Assembly: GCF_016632365.1 (NCBI RefSeq)
Contig: NZ_JAEPBH010000037.1
Location: forward strand, 1-40,119
DNA: 40,119 nt
Reading direction: 5' to 3'
Origin: Tenebrionibacter intestinalis
Lineage (GTDB): Bacteria; Pseudomonadota; Gammaproteobacteria; Enterobacterales; Enterobacteriaceae
The stretch's first letter is position 1, and every line of letters begins with the position of its first letter. The notes beneath the pieces were generated by a model. It did not search any database. It was not told the origin of the DNA and saw only the letters and a list, made by a program, of their open reading frames with translations. The position numbers and the translations under genes are program-made. This document shows, piece by piece, positions 18,337 to 29,004 of this stretch.

Positions 18337-18921
18337 ATGTTTGGTTATCGCAGCAATGTGCCGAGGGTAAGACTGACCACAGACCGCCTGTTAGTGCGTC
18401 TGGTTCATGACAGAGATGCCTGGCGCCTGGCCGACTATTATGCCGAAAATCGCCTGTTTCTTAAGCCCTGGGAACCCGTGCGCGATGATAGCCACTGTTA
18501 CCCTTCCGGTTGGCAGGCCCGGCTGGCGATGATTAGTGAAATGCATCGTCAGGGTTCGGCGTATTATTTTGCGCTGCTGGATAACGGTGAAACGGAAATT
18601 CGCGGCGTAGCGAATTTTTCTAACGTGGTGCGCGGGGCGTTTCACGCCTGCTACCTTGGCTATTCGCTGGGGGAAAAATGGCAGGGCCAGGGGCTGATGT
18701 ATGAAGCATTAACCAGCGCGATTCGCTATATGCAGCGTACTCAGCATATGCATCGTATTATGGCAAACTACATGCCGCATAACCGTCGTAGCGGCGATCT
18801 GTTGGCGCGGTTGGGGTTTGAAAAAGAAGGTTACGCCAAAGACTACCTGTTAATTAATGGCGTCTGGCGCGATCATGTACTTACAGCGCTGACGACGAAG
18901 GCCTGGAGCGCTGGCCGTTAA
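18337..18921 (+). CDS. rimJ: ribosomal protein S5 N-alpha-acetyltransferase RimJ
   Basis: GNAT family enzyme that acetylates the N-terminal alanine of ribosomal protein S5. It also acts in ribosome assembly and in pap pilus thermoregulation in E. coli. It has 194 residues from ATG 18337; a TTG one codon earlier is not needed. The acetyl-CoA binding region [19 protein letters not shown] and the [30 protein letters not shown] block are conserved. It is the first gene of an apparent rimJ-yceH-mviM run with short spacers. Confidence 0.95.
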   Translation: MFGYRSNVPRVRLTTDRLLVRLVHDRDAWRLADYYAENRLFLKPWEPVRDDSHCYPSGWQARLAMISEMHRQGSAYYFALLDNGETEIRGVANFSNVVRGAFHACYLGYSLGEKWQGQGLMYEALTSAIRYMQRTQHMHRIMANYMPHNRRSGDLLARLGFEKEGYAKDYLLINGVWRDHVLTALTTKAWSAGR

Positions 18922-18930
18922 GGAGATGAA

Positions 18931-19578
18931 ATGAAATATCGACTGAGCGCAGTAGAGGCGCGCGTGGTAGGCGGCCTGCTGGAGAAGCAGGTAACCACGC
19001 CGGAGCAGTATCCCATGTCGCTTAATGGCGTGGTTGCGGCCTGCAATCAAAAAACCAACCGTGAACCGGCCATGTCCCTGAGCGAACAGCAGGTACAGGA
19101 GACGCTGGATGAGCTGGTCAGGCGTCATTATCTGCGTACGGTAAATGGCTTTGGTCATCGCGTAACCAAATATGAGCAGCGCTTCTGTAACTCTGAATTT
19201 GGCGATTTAAAATTTTCCCCGGCAGAGGTGGCGGTTGTGACTACGCTGTTGCTGCGTGGCCCGCAGACGCCTGGCGAATTGCGCATACGCGGCGCGCGGA
19301 TGCATGAATTTAACGATGTCGCTGAAGTGGAGGCTATACTGGCACGCCTTATTGAGCGGGATGACGGCCCCTATGTCGCACGTCTTGCGCGCGAACCCGG
19401 CAAACGCGAAAGCCGCTATATGCATCTGTTTAGCGGTGAAGTGGACGCGCTGGATTCTGCGGCAGAAACGATAAGCGCGCCATCCGACGATCTGGCCACG
19501 CGCGTTGAACGCCTTGAGGGCGAGGTGGAAGAATTAAAGCAAAGGCTGGCCGCTTTGTTAGCGCATTTGGGAGAATAA
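18931..19578 (+). CDS. yceH: YceH family protein (DUF480)
   Basis: Conserved cytoplasmic protein of 215 residues, the E. coli length, with two winged-helix-like domains and a C-terminal coiled coil ([22 protein letters not shown], about 192-213). Function unknown. N-terminal [24 protein letters not shown] and central [35 protein letters not shown] are strongly conserved. It starts 9 bases after rimJ and ends 3 bases before the mviM start, so the three genes are probably cotranscribed. Confidence 0.93.
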   Translation: MKYRLSAVEARVVGGLLEKQVTTPEQYPMSLNGVVAACNQKTNREPAMSLSEQQVQETLDELVRRHYLRTVNGFGHRVTKYEQRFCNSEFGDLKFSPAEVAVVTTLLLRGPQTPGELRIRGARMHEFNDVAEVEAILARLIERDDGPYVARLAREPGKRESRYMHLFSGEVDALDSAAETISAPSDDLATRVERLEGEVEELKQRLAALLAHLGE

Positions 19579-19581
19579 CCC

Positions 19582-20505
19582 GTGGCGACATTACGTATTG
19601 GCATGGTAGGGCTCGGCGCTATAGCCCGCAAAGCGTGGTTGCCGGTGCTAAGCGTCGCCAGCGAATGGACGCTGGCGGGCGCTTTTTCACCCAGCCGGGA
19701 AAAGGCCGCGCCGGTATGCGCAATGTATCGCATACCTTATTTCGCTTCGCTGGATGCGCTTGCCGCGTGTTGTGACGCCGTGTTTGTTCACAGCGCCACG
19801 CAGAGCCATTATGAGGTTGTAAGTAAGCTGCTGCGCGCAGGCGTTCACGTATGCGTGGATAAACCGTTGGCGATGCGGCTTAGTGACGCAGAGCGGCTGG
19901 TCGCGCTTGCCGCGCGACGAAATCTGACGCTCATGGTCGCGTTTAATCGCCGTTTTGCGCCGCTTTATCGCAAACTTAGCGCACATATGGAGACAGCGGC
20001 TTCGCTGAGGATGGATAAACATCGCCTGGATAGCGTTGGCCCCGGCGATCTGCACTTCACGCTGCTGGATGATTATCTGCACGTCATTGATACGGCGCTG
20101 TGGCTGGCAGGTGGGGAGGCGCGGCTTGAAAGCGGGGGGATACATACTAACGACCGCGGGCAGATGCTTTATGCCGGGCATCGCTTCCGCCGCGGCGGGT
20201 TACAGATAACCACCGCCATGCACCGACGCGCCGGTAGCCAGCGGGAATGGCTGTATGCGGTGACTGATGGCGCGTTGTTTGAGGTGACTGATATGCGCGA
20301 GTGGCGCGAAGAGCGGGGCGCAGGGCGGCTCGCCCCGGCTATATCCGGCTGGCAAAGCACGCTGGAACAGCGCGGATTTACAGGCTGCGCGCGTCACTTT
20401 ATCGATTGTGTCATGAATCAGACCGCTCCGGAAACCTCAGGCGACGAGGCGCTGCGCGCTCAGCGCGTGGTGGAAGCGCTCTGGCGTGAGACGGTGAACG
20501 AATAA
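19582..20505 (+). CDS. mviM: Gfo/Idh/MocA family oxidoreductase MviM
   Basis: Predicted NAD(P)-dependent oxidoreductase of unknown substrate. It has 307 residues, the E. coli length, with a GTG start. The N-terminal Rossmann loop GMVGLGAIARKAWLPVL (6-22) and the family lysine in VCVDKPLA are present. The C-terminal alpha/beta domain carries HLDSVGPGDLHFTLLDDYLHVIDTALWLAGG-like sequence. It was once linked to mouse virulence in Salmonella by its neighbour murJ. It lies 3 bases after yceH. Confidence 0.93.
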   Translation: MATLRIGMVGLGAIARKAWLPVLSVASEWTLAGAFSPSREKAAPVCAMYRIPYFASLDALAACCDAVFVHSATQSHYEVVSKLLRAGVHVCVDKPLAMRLSDAERLVALAARRNLTLMVAFNRRFAPLYRKLSAHMETAASLRMDKHRLDSVGPGDLHFTLLDDYLHVIDTALWLAGGEARLESGGIHTNDRGQMLYAGHRFRRGGLQITTAMHRRAGSQREWLYAVTDGALFEVTDMREWREERGAGRLAPAISGWQSTLEQRGFTGCARHFIDCVMNQTAPETSGDEALRAQRVVEALWRETVNE

Positions 20506-20645
20506 CCGACTGCAACAACTCCCGGTAGTAATTCCCCCGCGCTCGGGTAGACTAAGCGCTTTGCCTGACACCGCACGCCTGCCCGTCAGGCGTTATACCC
20601 GCCGCCGTAGGTTGGGCATTTGGGTATAAAGGGATACCACCACAG

Positions 20646-22181
20646 ATGAATCTTTTAAAATCGCTGGCTGCGGTCAGCTCTATGACGATGTTTTCGCGCG
20701 TGCTGGGCTTTGCGCGAGATGCCATTGTGGCGCGCGTTTTTGGGGCCGGAATGGCTACAGACGCCTTCTTTGTGGCGTTCAAACTGCCTAATCTGCTGCG
20801 GCGCATTTTTGCTGAAGGCGCTTTTTCTCAGGCGTTTGTGCCGATACTTGCTGAATACAAAAGCAAGGAAGGCGAAGAGGCAACCCGGGTATTCGTTGCT
20901 TATGTCTGCGGGCTGCTGACGCTGGCGCTGGCGCTGGTCACTGCGTTGGGTATTCTGGCCGCGCCGTGGGTCATTATGGTGACCGCGCCGGGGTTTAGCG
21001 ATACCGCAGAGAAATTTCAGCTTACCTCGCAGCTATTGCGCATTACCTTTCCCTATATTTTGCTGATTTCACTGGCGTCGCTGGCGGGCGCTATTCTCAA
21101 TACCTGGAACCGCTTTTCCGTCCCGGCGTTCGCGCCGACGCTGCTTAACGTTAGTATGATCCTGTTTGCGCTCTTTGCCGCGCCGCACTTTAATCCGCCG
21201 GTGCTGGCGCTGGCGTGGGCGGTTACCGTTGGCGGCGTGTTGCAGTTGTTTTACCAGCTTCCGCACCTGAAAAAGATCGGTATGCTGGTATTGCCGCGCG
21301 TGAGTTTTAAAAATGCGGGCGCAATAAGGGTAATAAAGCAGATGGGGCCTGCCATTCTTGGCGTTTCTGTGAGCCAGGTCTCGCTCATTATCAATACGAT
21401 ATTCGCTTCATTTCTGGTTTCCGGCTCCGTTTCCTGGATGTATTACGCCGATCGCCTGATGGAGTTTCCTTCTGGCGTGCTGGGCGTCGCGTTGGGGACT
21501 ATCCTGCTGCCGTCATTGTCCCGAAGTTTTGCCAGCGGCAAACACGATGAATATAACCGCCTGATGGACTGGGGGCTGCGTTTGTGTTTCCTGCTGGCGC
21601 TGCCGAGCGCCGTGGCGCTCGGCCTGCTGGCGAAACCGCTGACGGTTTCGCTGTTCCAGTACGGTAAATTTACGGCTTTTGACGCGGCAATGACCCAGCG
21701 AGCGCTGATTGCCTATTCGGTCGGGTTGATTGGCCTGATTCTGGTTAAGGTGCTGGCGCCGGGGTTCTACTCCCGGCAGGATATTAAAACGCCGGTAAAG
21801 ATCGCTATCGTAACGCTTATTGCTACCCAGTTAATGAACCTGGCGTTTATTGGCCCGCTGAAGCACGCAGGGCTGTCGCTTTCCATCGGCCTTGCGGCCT
21901 GCCTGAACGCCGGGCTGCTGTTCTGGCAGTTGCGCAGACGCAATATTTTCCAGCCGCAGGCGGGGTGGGCGCCCTTTCTGCTGCGTCTGGTCATTGCCGT
22001 GTTGGTAATGTCCGCAGCGTTGCTTGGCATGATGCAGCTTATGCCCGCCTGGGAACTGGGGGCAATGCCGTACCGGTTGCTGCGTTTGATGGCCGTCGTC
22101 GCTGTGGGCATTGCGGCCTACTTCGCCACCCTGGCAGCCCTTGGGTTTCGCCCGAAGGATTTCGCACGCCGCACCGTATAA
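20646..22181 (+). CDS. murJ: lipid II flippase MurJ
   Basis: Essential MOP superfamily transporter that flips lipid II across the inner membrane for peptidoglycan synthesis; also called MviN. It has 511 residues, the E. coli length, and about 14 membrane segments. The start [66 protein letters not shown] is typical. The gap to mviM is 140 bases and likely holds its own promoter. A strong terminator follows. In E. coli the flagellar genes flgN to flgL come next; here the next gene is rne. Confidence 0.96.
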   Translation: MNLLKSLAAVSSMTMFSRVLGFARDAIVARVFGAGMATDAFFVAFKLPNLLRRIFAEGAFSQAFVPILAEYKSKEGEEATRVFVAYVCGLLTLALALVTALGILAAPWVIMVTAPGFSDTAEKFQLTSQLLRITFPYILLISLASLAGAILNTWNRFSVPAFAPTLLNVSMILFALFAAPHFNPPVLALAWAVTVGGVLQLFYQLPHLKKIGMLVLPRVSFKNAGAIRVIKQMGPAILGVSVSQVSLIINTIFASFLVSGSVSWMYYADRLMEFPSGVLGVALGTILLPSLSRSFASGKHDEYNRLMDWGLRLCFLLALPSAVALGLLAKPLTVSLFQYGKFTAFDAAMTQRALIAYSVGLIGLILVKVLAPGFYSRQDIKTPVKIAIVTLIATQLMNLAFIGPLKHAGLSLSIGLAACLNAGLLFWQLRRRNIFQPQAGWAPFLLRLVIAVLVMSAALLGMMQLMPAWELGAMPYRLLRLMAVVAVGIAAYFATLAALGFRPKDFARRTV

Positions 22182-22199
22182 ATAACGCAGATCGCAACA

Positions 22200-22232
22200 A
22201 GCCGGACGATAGCGCTGTCGTCCGGCTTTTTT
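22200..22232 (+). terminator. terminator of murJ
   Basis: AGCCGGACGA (22200-22209) pairs with TCGTCCGGCT (22217-22226), followed by six T. It starts 19 bases after the murJ stop. Clear factor-independent terminator. Confidence 0.9.
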
Positions 22233-22451
22233 ATTGCGCTTCCTCTACCGCTACCCGGCGTGATTATGTGCGTACGTGCCGGGGCAGCGAAGGTTGCAGG
22301 CAGGATGCCGGAAGTGCGCAGCGGTATAAGCCGGGGCTGTCTTTAACCACAGTTGTAGGATTGCGTTCTGTAAGGGCGGCCAGACGAAAGGTATTGCCAG
22401 GGTTAGCTACGTTGCAAGCAGCAGGCGCGCGTGATGGGGGAAGAATAAAAA
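22233..22451. other. gene-free stretch at the site of the missing flagellar cluster
   Basis: No gene recognised between the murJ terminator and repeat copy B. Open frames exist on both strands, but none resembles FlgN, FlgM, FlgA or FlgL. Together with the repeat this is all that stands where E. coli carries about 12 kb of flagellar genes. Confidence 0.5.
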
Positions 22452-22630
22452 AGCCGGTCGATGACCGGCTCAGATTGTTGTCAAAGAAGGAAAAACCCGT
22501 TTTTTCCTACTTTGTGGTAAGCAGGCGAAAAACAATGTATTGATTTTCCTTATTTTTTATTTTATTTCAGCCATCCTGTCTGCGTCAGGATGGGGTTTGT
22601 CGTCTTAGCCGGTCAATGACCGGCTAAGAC
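22452..22630 (-). repeat. dispersed intergenic repeat, copy B
   Basis: Second copy of the repeat seen at 17310-17484, in opposite orientation; core 22471-22601. It is bounded on one side by AGCCGGTC-GAT-GACCGGCT (22452-22470) and on the other by a 14-bp-arm palindrome (22602-22630) that contains the same AGCCGGTC/GACCGGCT pair. The long A/T-rich stem (CAAAGAAGGAAAAA) has one mismatch here. It sits between the convergent ends of murJ and rne. Confidence 0.8.
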
Positions 22631-22684
22631 TGTTGGTAAACGCAGGGCCAAACCTGTTCGGCCCGGTTTCGCTACCTGGGCGGC

Positions 22685-25600
22685 TTACTCCACGGCGGAA
22701 GGCCTGGTCGCCGGCGCAGTGGCGTGATGCGTTGCGCTATGCCCGCCTGCGGAGCCCTTGCCGGAGAAATTAAAAGCAGGGCGTACCCAGGCGCTGTGGC
22801 GAACCGGTTCCGGCGTATAGTCCGGAGCCGGGGCGCGCGTCATCGGGGCTGTAGCGTGCGTTGCAATCCCCGCTGGCGCCTGCGTCGCTGCCGGTGGTTG
22901 AGACTCGACGACGGGTTTTGCGACAGCCTGTGTTTCAGCGGGCTGCGGGAGCGTAATGGCTTCATGTTCCGTCGCCGCCATAGTCGGATGCGCCGCCTCA
23001 GGCTGTGCTGGCGTATCGTCAGCAGGCGGAACGACGGTGTCAGCGATTGGCGTCGTCTGGTTTTGCGGCGTCACAGGCGTTTGCGTGGCCGGATTGGATT
23101 CCGTCGCCGCATTTTTTACTTCACCGTCATAAGCCTCAGCCTCGGCGTTAACGATAATTTCAGCTTTTGCAGACTGAGCCGGTTCTGCTTCTGCGTTAAC
23201 GCGTTCGGCGGTGTCTTCTTCACGCGCAGCGATCGGTTGCGGCTCGTGGTTTTCCGGCGCAGCCGTAACCTCCGGGCGCGTTGTTTCCACAACTGAAGGC
23301 GTCGGCGCGGCTTCAACGGCGGCGGGCTCAGGCGCAGGTACGGCCTCCCCGACAGTCTGTTTCGGCTGAACCTGTTCGGCTTCCTGTTCCTGTACGCGCG
23401 CGACCGGATAGCTAATCCATACTTTACCTGACGCCATTTCCGGCGACGCGAAGCCTCCAGCTAACGGCACCGGCGACTGGGTAGGGTAACGCTCATCGCG
23501 GTAGCGACGTCGGCGCTGGCCGCTGACGCGCAGATGGCGCGGAGAACGACGTGAACGACGCGGCATGCCTGTGCTGTCGCTGCGCGTCTCGCCGCTATCG
23601 TCGGCGTCTTCGCTGGTTTCGGGGACCGGCGTTTGCGCAATTACCGCAGGCAGCGGGCGTGTCGCCAGTTCAGTATGCGCTGTTGGCGCGTTTACGTCTT
23701 CGACAGGCTGTTGCGCCTGCTGTGCGGCAGGGACGGCCTCAGGCTGCTGTTCTGTCGCAGCGTCGTTGATGCGAACCGGCTGCGTTAGCTGGCGCTGTTT
23801 ACGACGCGGCATGGTTTGCACGCGCTCTTCCTGCGCGCTGTCGTCAGCTATGTCTTCCGGCTGCGCCTGTAGCGCTTTGATTTCCTGCTGCGCCTGGCGT
23901 TTGTCTTCCGAACGGCGGCGGTTGCGTTCGCGGCGTGGCTCTCTGGCTTTAACCTCCGTTTCTTCGACGGCGGCCTGCGTTTGCTGCGTCTGGCGGGCCG
24001 CGGGCGCGTCAGTATTCTGCTGCTGACGGCGGTTACGGCGATTATCGTCGCGGCCATCGCGTCCTTCGCTGCGGTTGTCGCGAGTATCGCGCGTTTCGCG
24101 ATGTTCACGCCCGTTACGTTCGCCGCGATCGCGGCGATTATTCTGACGACGATTGCCCTGGCGGCGCTCCTGGCGTTGTTCCGCTGTGTTAGCGACTTTG
24201 CCTGATGTTTTGGCCTCATTTGCCGCAGCTTCTTCACCGGCAAATACTTTTTTCAGCGCGTTGAAAAAGCGGGTAACCAGGCCTGGCGTTTGGGCTGCCT
24301 GCGGCTTTTTGGCCTCGGGGGCCGGTTTTACGGCGCTCTCCTGCGGCGCAGGCGGCACATCCGGCATAGCGAAGGTTGCCAGCGCCGGTTGTTCCGGGCG
24401 GCGGCGTTCGGCGTGCTCGTCATCAGACGGCATGGTCATGGCTTCTTCATGCACCTTCGGCAGCATATAGCTTAGCGTATGGGTTTCTTCGCCTTTGCGC
24501 ACGCGCAGCACGGAATAGTGTGGGGTTTGCATCTGATCGTTTGGCACGATAACGCAGCGCACGCCATCCTGGCGGGTTTCGATTGCGTTAACGGCATCAC
24601 GCTTCTCGTTAAGCAGATATGACGCTACCTGTACCGGTACGATGGCGTGTACTTCCTTTGTATTTTCCTTCAGCGCTTCTTCTTCAATCAGACGCAGAAT
24701 GGACAGCGACAGCGATTCGTTATCACGAATAGTGCCGGTGCCGCTACAGCGCGGGCATACGTGATGGCTGGATTCGCCCAGCGATGGGCTGAGGCGCTGG
24801 CGCGACATTTCCAGCAGGCCGAAGCGGGAAATATGGCTTATCTGAATGCGTGCGCGATCCTGGCGCACCGCGTCACGCAGGCGGTTTTCCACCGCGCGCT
24901 GGTGGCGTACCGGCGTCATGTCGATAAAATCGATGACGATCAGGCCGCCGAGGTCGCGCAGACGCAGTTGGCGGGCAATTTCGTCGGCTGCTTCCAGGTT
25001 AGTGTTAAACGCGGTTTCTTCAATATCGCCGCCGCGGGTGGCGCGCGCGGAGTTAATATCGATAGCAGTCAGCGCTTCGGTGGTATCAATCACAATTGAA
25101 CCGCCGGAGGGCAGGCGCACTTCGCGCTGGAAGGCGGATTCTATCTGCGATTCTATCTGGTAGTGGCTAAACAGCGGGATTTCGCCGCTATAAAGCTTTA
25201 TCTTGCTGCTGAAATCCGGGCGACCCAGCGCAGAGATATGCTGGCGCGCCAGTTCAAGCACTTTCGGGTTATCGATAAGGATTTCACCGATGTCCTGACG
25301 CAGATAGTCGCGAAAGGCGCGTACGATAACGTTGCTTTCCTGGTGAATCAGAAACGGCGCAGGGCGGCTTTCGGCGGCTTTCTGAATCGCCTCCCAGTGC
25401 TTAAGGCGAAAGCCCAGATCCCACTGCAACGCTTCGGCGGATTTTCCTACGCCTGCGGTTCGCACGATAAGGCCCATACCATCCGGCACTTCCAGCGAAG
25501 ACAGCGCTTCTTTCAGCTCGGTGCGGTCATCGCCTTCAATACGGCGTGAAATTCCGCCTGCGCGTGGGTTGTTCGGCATCAGAACCAGATAGCTGCCCGC

Positions 25601-25966
25601 CAGGCTGATAAAGGTGGTCAGCGCAGCGCCTTTATTGCCGCGCTCTTCTTTATCTATCTGAACAATAACTTCCTGGCCTTCGCGCAGCACATCTTTAATG
25701 TTGGGGCGACCGTGCGCGGAGTAGTTGCCAGGGAAGTATTCGCGAGCGATTTCTTTGAGAGGGAGGAAACCATGGCGTTCAGCGCCATAATCAACGAACG
25801 CCGCTTCCAGGCTGGGTTCGATGCGGGTAATTTTGCCTTTATAGATGTTTGCTTTTTTCTGTTCGTGGCCTGGGCTTTCTATGTCCAGGTCGTACAGGCG
25901 TTGACCATCCACAAGGGCGACACGCAACTCCTCCTGTTGAGTTGCGTTAATTAACATTCTTTTCAT
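22685..25966 (-). CDS. rne: ribonuclease E
   Basis: Essential endoribonuclease and scaffold of the RNA degradosome, bound to the inner membrane. It has 1093 residues, against 1061 in E. coli. The catalytic half is nearly unchanged: S1 domain at about 39-119, metal ligands Asp303 (AIDINSA) and Asp346 (VIDFIDM), and zinc-link CPRCSGTG. The membrane-binding amphipathic helix is [16 protein letters not shown] near 567. The C-terminal half is disordered, rich in R, Q, P and A, with arginine-rich RNA-binding blocks, and ends with the PNPase-binding type tail ([19 protein letters not shown]). The extra length is in the low-complexity scaffold. A long leader upstream implies autoregulation. Confidence 0.96.
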   Translation of the reverse strand: MKRMLINATQQEELRVALVDGQRLYDLDIESPGHEQKKANIYKGKITRIEPSLEAAFVDYGAERHGFLPLKEIAREYFPGNYSAHGRPNIKDVLREGQEVIVQIDKEERGNKGAALTTFISLAGSYLVLMPNNPRAGGISRRIEGDDRTELKEALSSLEVPDGMGLIVRTAGVGKSAEALQWDLGFRLKHWEAIQKAAESRPAPFLIHQESNVIVRAFRDYLRQDIGEILIDNPKVLELARQHISALGRPDFSSKIKLYSGEIPLFSHYQIESQIESAFQREVRLPSGGSIVIDTTEALTAIDINSARATRGGDIEETAFNTNLEAADEIARQLRLRDLGGLIVIDFIDMTPVRHQRAVENRLRDAVRQDRARIQISHISRFGLLEMSRQRLSPSLGESSHHVCPRCSGTGTIRDNESLSLSILRLIEEEALKENTKEVHAIVPVQVASYLLNEKRDAVNAIETRQDGVRCVIVPNDQMQTPHYSVLRVRKGEETHTLSYMLPKVHEEAMTMPSDDEHAERRRPEQPALATFAMPDVPPAPQESAVKPAPEAKKPQAAQTPGLVTRFFNALKKVFAGEEAAANEAKTSGKVANTAEQRQERRQGNRRQNNRRDRGERNGREHRETRDTRDNRSEGRDGRDDNRRNRRQQQNTDAPAARQTQQTQAAVEETEVKAREPRRERNRRRSEDKRQAQQEIKALQAQPEDIADDSAQEERVQTMPRRKQRQLTQPVRINDAATEQQPEAVPAAQQAQQPVEDVNAPTAHTELATRPLPAVIAQTPVPETSEDADDSGETRSDSTGMPRRSRRSPRHLRVSGQRRRRYRDERYPTQSPVPLAGGFASPEMASGKVWISYPVARVQEQEAEQVQPKQTVGEAVPAPEPAAVEAAPTPSVVETTRPEVTAAPENHEPQPIAAREEDTAERVNAEAEPAQSAKAEIIVNAEAEAYDGEVKNAATESNPATQTPVTPQNQTTPIADTVVPPADDTPAQPEAAHPTMAATEHEAITLPQPAETQAVAKPVVESQPPAATQAPAGIATHATAPMTRAPAPDYTPEPVRHSAWVRPAFNFSGKGSAGGHSATHHATAPATRPSAVE

Positions 25967-26298
25967 CGTAACTGACTCATTATTTTGACATTGGCGACAG
26001 AGCGGCGGGCGTGGTACGTTTTACCGGATGTAAGCCGATGGCCTCGTGACTGTTCGCAAAATCGTCAACCTCCCGGTTGTCGAATGCTATGAGGCGCAAA
26101 GTATCGGCAGCCTGTTTTTCAGCCGGAAAAACAGCGCATTTAATCCTGGGAACAGCCTGGATAGAGAGTGCCAGAGAAGATTCCGTATGCCGGTAAGGTC
26201 TGCAACCCGCAGCCCGTTAACTGCCTGAACGCTCACAACGTCTTACGCCATTGCTGCGCGAGTCAACGTTCAGGCAAAATTGGTGATTCCGCAAAAGC
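25967..26298 (-). promoter_or_regulatory. rne 5' untranslated leader
   Basis: About 330 bases lie between the rne start codon and its predicted promoter, close to the 361-base leader of E. coli rne. That leader lets RNase E cut and so limit its own mRNA. A perfect 9-bp hairpin CTGTTTTTC/GAAAAACAG (26112-26134) and other GC-rich stems are present. No gene is seen within it. Confidence 0.6.
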
Positions 26299-26304
26299 CT
26301 TGTT

Positions 26305-26333
26305 TTAACAAGTGTAAACACGGAAAACTGCAA
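26305..26333 (-). promoter_or_regulatory. predicted rne promoter
   Basis: On the minus strand TTGCAG (26333-26328) and TGTTAA (26310-26305) are 17 bases apart. The distance to the start codon fits the known long rne leader. Confidence 0.5.
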
Positions 26334-26596
26334 CATTATTCCACTGCTGACCTTGTTATAGCAAGAAGGCTTTTACCTTTTATCACCCGGTTGCTCACAG
26401 TTTTTCAACTGCGCCATTCTTATTGCTGTAATAACAATCAATAAGGCGGGCAACGCTGTAAAGAAACCGGTTCAGCGGTAAGTATATACTCAATTTAATT
26501 TTTGCATCCTTCAGGCAGAATATTCAGATGATCGCTCACAGGCGAGGCATAAAAATCAGTGGCGCTCGGCAACGGGCCTCTTTAGAATCGCCGTCC

Positions 26597-27550
26597 ATGA
26601 AAACTGAGACTCCTTCCGTACAGCATGTTGCCATTTCTGCCGATGAAGCAGGGCAGCGAATTGATAACTTTTTGCGCACGCAGCTTAAAGGCGTGCCCAA
26701 AAGCATGATTTACCGCATCCTGCGCAAGGGCGAAGTCCGCGTGAATAAAAAACGCGTTAAGCCGGAGTATAAGCTTTTGGCCGGGGACGAAGTGCGCATT
26801 CCTCCTGTGCGCGTCGCTGAACGTGAAGACGCGGTGGTTTCTCCCCATTTGCAGAAGGTTTCGGCGTTAAGCGATGCCATCATTTATGAAGATGAGCATA
26901 TCCTGGCGCTGAATAAGCCTTCCGGCACGGCAGTGCATGGCGGCAGCGGCCTGAGCTTTGGCGTTATTGAAGCGCTGCGCGCGCTGCGCCCTGAGGCGCG
27001 TTTTCTTGAACTGGTTCACCGGCTCGACAGGGATACTTCCGGCGTATTGCTGGTGGCTAAAAAGCGCGCCGCGCTGCGTTCGCTGCACGAGCAGTTACGT
27101 GAAAAAGGGATGCAGAAAGATTACCTGGCGCTGGTGCGCGGCCAGTGGCAGTCTCATGTAAAGGAGGTGCAGGCGCCGCTGTTGAAGAATATTTTGCAAA
27201 GCGGCGAGCGTATTGTACGCGTCAGCAGCGAAGGCAAACCATCGCAAACGCGTTTTAAAGTGGAAGAACGCTATGCGTTTGCCACGCTGATGCGCTGTAG
27301 TCCTGTGACGGGGCGCACGCACCAGATTCGTGTCCATACGCAGCATGCCGGGCACCCCATCGCTTTTGACGATCGCTACGGCGATCGCGGCTTTGACCGC
27401 CAACTGGCGGATACCGGGTTAAACCGCCTGTTTTTGCATGCTGCGGCGTTGCGCTTTACGCATCCGAAAACGGGCGAGGAGATGCGCGTGGAAGCGCCGC
27501 TGGATGAGATGCTGCGCCGCTGCCTGAAGATGCTGCGCAGCGGTAAATAA
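26597..27550 (+). CDS. rluC: 23S rRNA pseudouridine synthase C
   Basis: Makes pseudouridine at positions 955, 2504 and 2580 of 23S rRNA (E. coli numbering). It has 317 residues from ATG 26597, which matches the E. coli start MKTETPSV. The N-terminal S4 RNA-binding domain (about 20-80) includes RIDNFLRTQLKGVPKSMIYRILRKGEVRVN. The catalytic aspartate is Asp144 in HRLDRDTSG. The GRTHQIRVH motif is also present. The open frame upstream to 26528 is not conserved. It is divergent from rne; the gap 26334-26596 beyond the rne promoter must hold the rluC promoter, but I could not place it firmly. Confidence 0.95.
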   Translation: MKTETPSVQHVAISADEAGQRIDNFLRTQLKGVPKSMIYRILRKGEVRVNKKRVKPEYKLLAGDEVRIPPVRVAEREDAVVSPHLQKVSALSDAIIYEDEHILALNKPSGTAVHGGSGLSFGVIEALRALRPEARFLELVHRLDRDTSGVLLVAKKRAALRSLHEQLREKGMQKDYLALVRGQWQSHVKEVQAPLLKNILQSGERIVRVSSEGKPSQTRFKVEERYAFATLMRCSPVTGRTHQIRVHTQHAGHPIAFDDRYGDRGFDRQLADTGLNRLFLHAAALRFTHPKTGEEMRVEAPLDEMLRRCLKMLRSGK

Positions 27551-27561
27551 ATCTTTGGGCG

Positions 27562-28143
27562 TTATCCCAACGGATGGCGCCCTTCATTTTCCAGCATTTT
27601 ACACAGCGCAATGAGCGGTAGACCAACCAGGGCGTTGGGATCCCGCCCCTCCAGCCTTTCGAACAGAGCAATGCCTAATCCTTCGCTTTTAAAGCTGCCT
27701 GCGCACTGCAACGGCTGTTCGAGCTGAATATAGCGCCGAATCTCCGCTTCGGTCAGGTGGCGAAAATGTACGTCAAACGGCTCGCAAGCAATCTGTAAAT
27801 TGCCGTTGGCGCTGTTATAGAGCGCAAGGCCGGTATAAAAGGAAACCCTTGCGCCGCGCGCCAGCATCAATTGTGCGACGGCGTTGTCTTCGGTATGGGG
27901 TTTACCGGTAATCTGGCCGTTGAGTACGCATACCTGGTCAGAACCGATAATCAGATGCGCCGGATAGGCGGTCGCAAGGGCCTGCGCTTTTGCCTGCGCC
28001 AGGCGAGTGACCAGCGAACGCGCGCTTTCGTTTGGCTGTGGCGTTTCATCTACGTCGGGCGCGGCGCAGATAAAAGGAAGCCCCAGTTTTTCCAGTAGGC
28101 TGCGGCGGTAGCGCGAGGTTGAGGCGAGAACAAGAGGTATCAT
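27562..28143 (-). CDS. yceF: 7-methyl-GTP pyrophosphatase (Maf-like YceF)
   Basis: Nucleotide pyrophosphatase of the Maf family; the E. coli YceF subfamily prefers 7-methyl-GTP, probably cleaning damaged nucleotides. It has 193 residues. Family motifs: [19 protein letters not shown] at the start, [10 protein letters not shown], the catalytic aspartate in IIGSDQVC, and [13 protein letters not shown]. The end [15 protein letters not shown] is conserved. It is convergent with rluC, with 11 bases between the stops, and divergent from yceD. Confidence 0.93.
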   Translation of the reverse strand: MIPLVLASTSRYRRSLLEKLGLPFICAAPDVDETPQPNESARSLVTRLAQAKAQALATAYPAHLIIGSDQVCVLNGQITGKPHTEDNAVAQLMLARGARVSFYTGLALYNSANGNLQIACEPFDVHFRHLTEAEIRRYIQLEQPLQCAGSFKSEGLGIALFERLEGRDPNALVGLPLIALCKMLENEGRHPLG

Positions 28144-28245
28144 AGTATTGCCGGTAAAATTACGTAAATGTGCGGTCTATTTTAAACGAAGCGCTCCTTC
28201 GATATACGAATAAATGGCAAACGCAGGCGCGCGCCGCCTTTTTCT

Positions 28246-28274
28246 TTGACTCTGCGACATTCCGACGTTAATAT
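28246..28274 (+). promoter_or_regulatory. promoter of yceD-rpmF-fab cluster
   Basis: TTGACT (28246-28251) and TAATAT (28269-28274) are separated by exactly 17 bases. The predicted start lies only a few bases before the yceD ATG at 28284, giving an almost leaderless first gene. Confidence 0.75.
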
Positions 28275-28283
28275 GCGCGCCCT

Positions 28284-28805
28284 ATGCAAAAGGTTAAATT
28301 ACCCCTGACACTGGATCCGGTCCGCACCGCTCAAAAGCGCCTTGATTATCGCGGCGTTTATCTGCCTGAGCAGGTTGAACGTGTGGCTGAGTCTGTTGTC
28401 AGCGTGGACAGTGATGTGGAGTGTGCGCTGTCGTTCGCAATCGACAAGCAGCGCCTTGCGGTGATTACCGGCGAGGCGCGGGTAGCGGTAACGCTGACGT
28501 GTCAACGTTGCAATCAACCCTTTCCCCTCGACGTTCACGCAACGTATTGTTTCAGCCCGGTCGTCACCGATGAACAGGCCGAAGCACTGCCGGAAGCGTA
28601 TGAGCCGATTCAGGTTAACGAGTTCGGCGAAATCGATCTGCTGGCGATGGTTGAGGATGAGTTGATCCTCGCTCTGCCGGTCGTTCCGGTTCATGATTCT
28701 GAACACTGTGAAGTGTCCGACGCGGACATGGTCTTTGGTGAACTGCCTGATGAGGCACAAAAACCAAACCCATTTGCCGTATTAGCCAGTTTAAAGCGTA
28801 AGTAA
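28284..28805 (+). CDS. yceD: 23S rRNA accumulation protein YceD (DUF177)
   Basis: Conserved acidic cytoplasmic protein almost always encoded next to rpmF. It is implicated in 23S rRNA accumulation in bacteria and chloroplasts. It has 173 residues, the E. coli length. The start [24 protein letters not shown] is conserved, as is a Cys pair [10 protein letters not shown] near 75 and the [13 protein letters not shown] motif. rpmF follows after 16 bases. Confidence 0.93.
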   Translation: MQKVKLPLTLDPVRTAQKRLDYRGVYLPEQVERVAESVVSVDSDVECALSFAIDKQRLAVITGEARVAVTLTCQRCNQPFPLDVHATYCFSPVVTDEQAEALPEAYEPIQVNEFGEIDLLAMVEDELILALPVVPVHDSEHCEVSDADMVFGELPDEAQKPNPFAVLASLKRK

Positions 28806-28809
28806 TTGA

Positions 28810-28992
<183 letters not shown>

Positions 28993-29004
28993 TCTGGCGA
29001 TACC

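Noticed and set aside
22260-22440. Open frame on the minus strand downstream of murJ
   Set aside because: No start with a ribosome site, and no resemblance to FlgN or other flagellar proteins that would be expected as remnants.
23565-24243. Long open frames antisense to, or in other frames of, the rne 3' half
   Set aside because: They arise from the biased codon and repeat composition of the disordered scaffold region; no start signals or conserved features.
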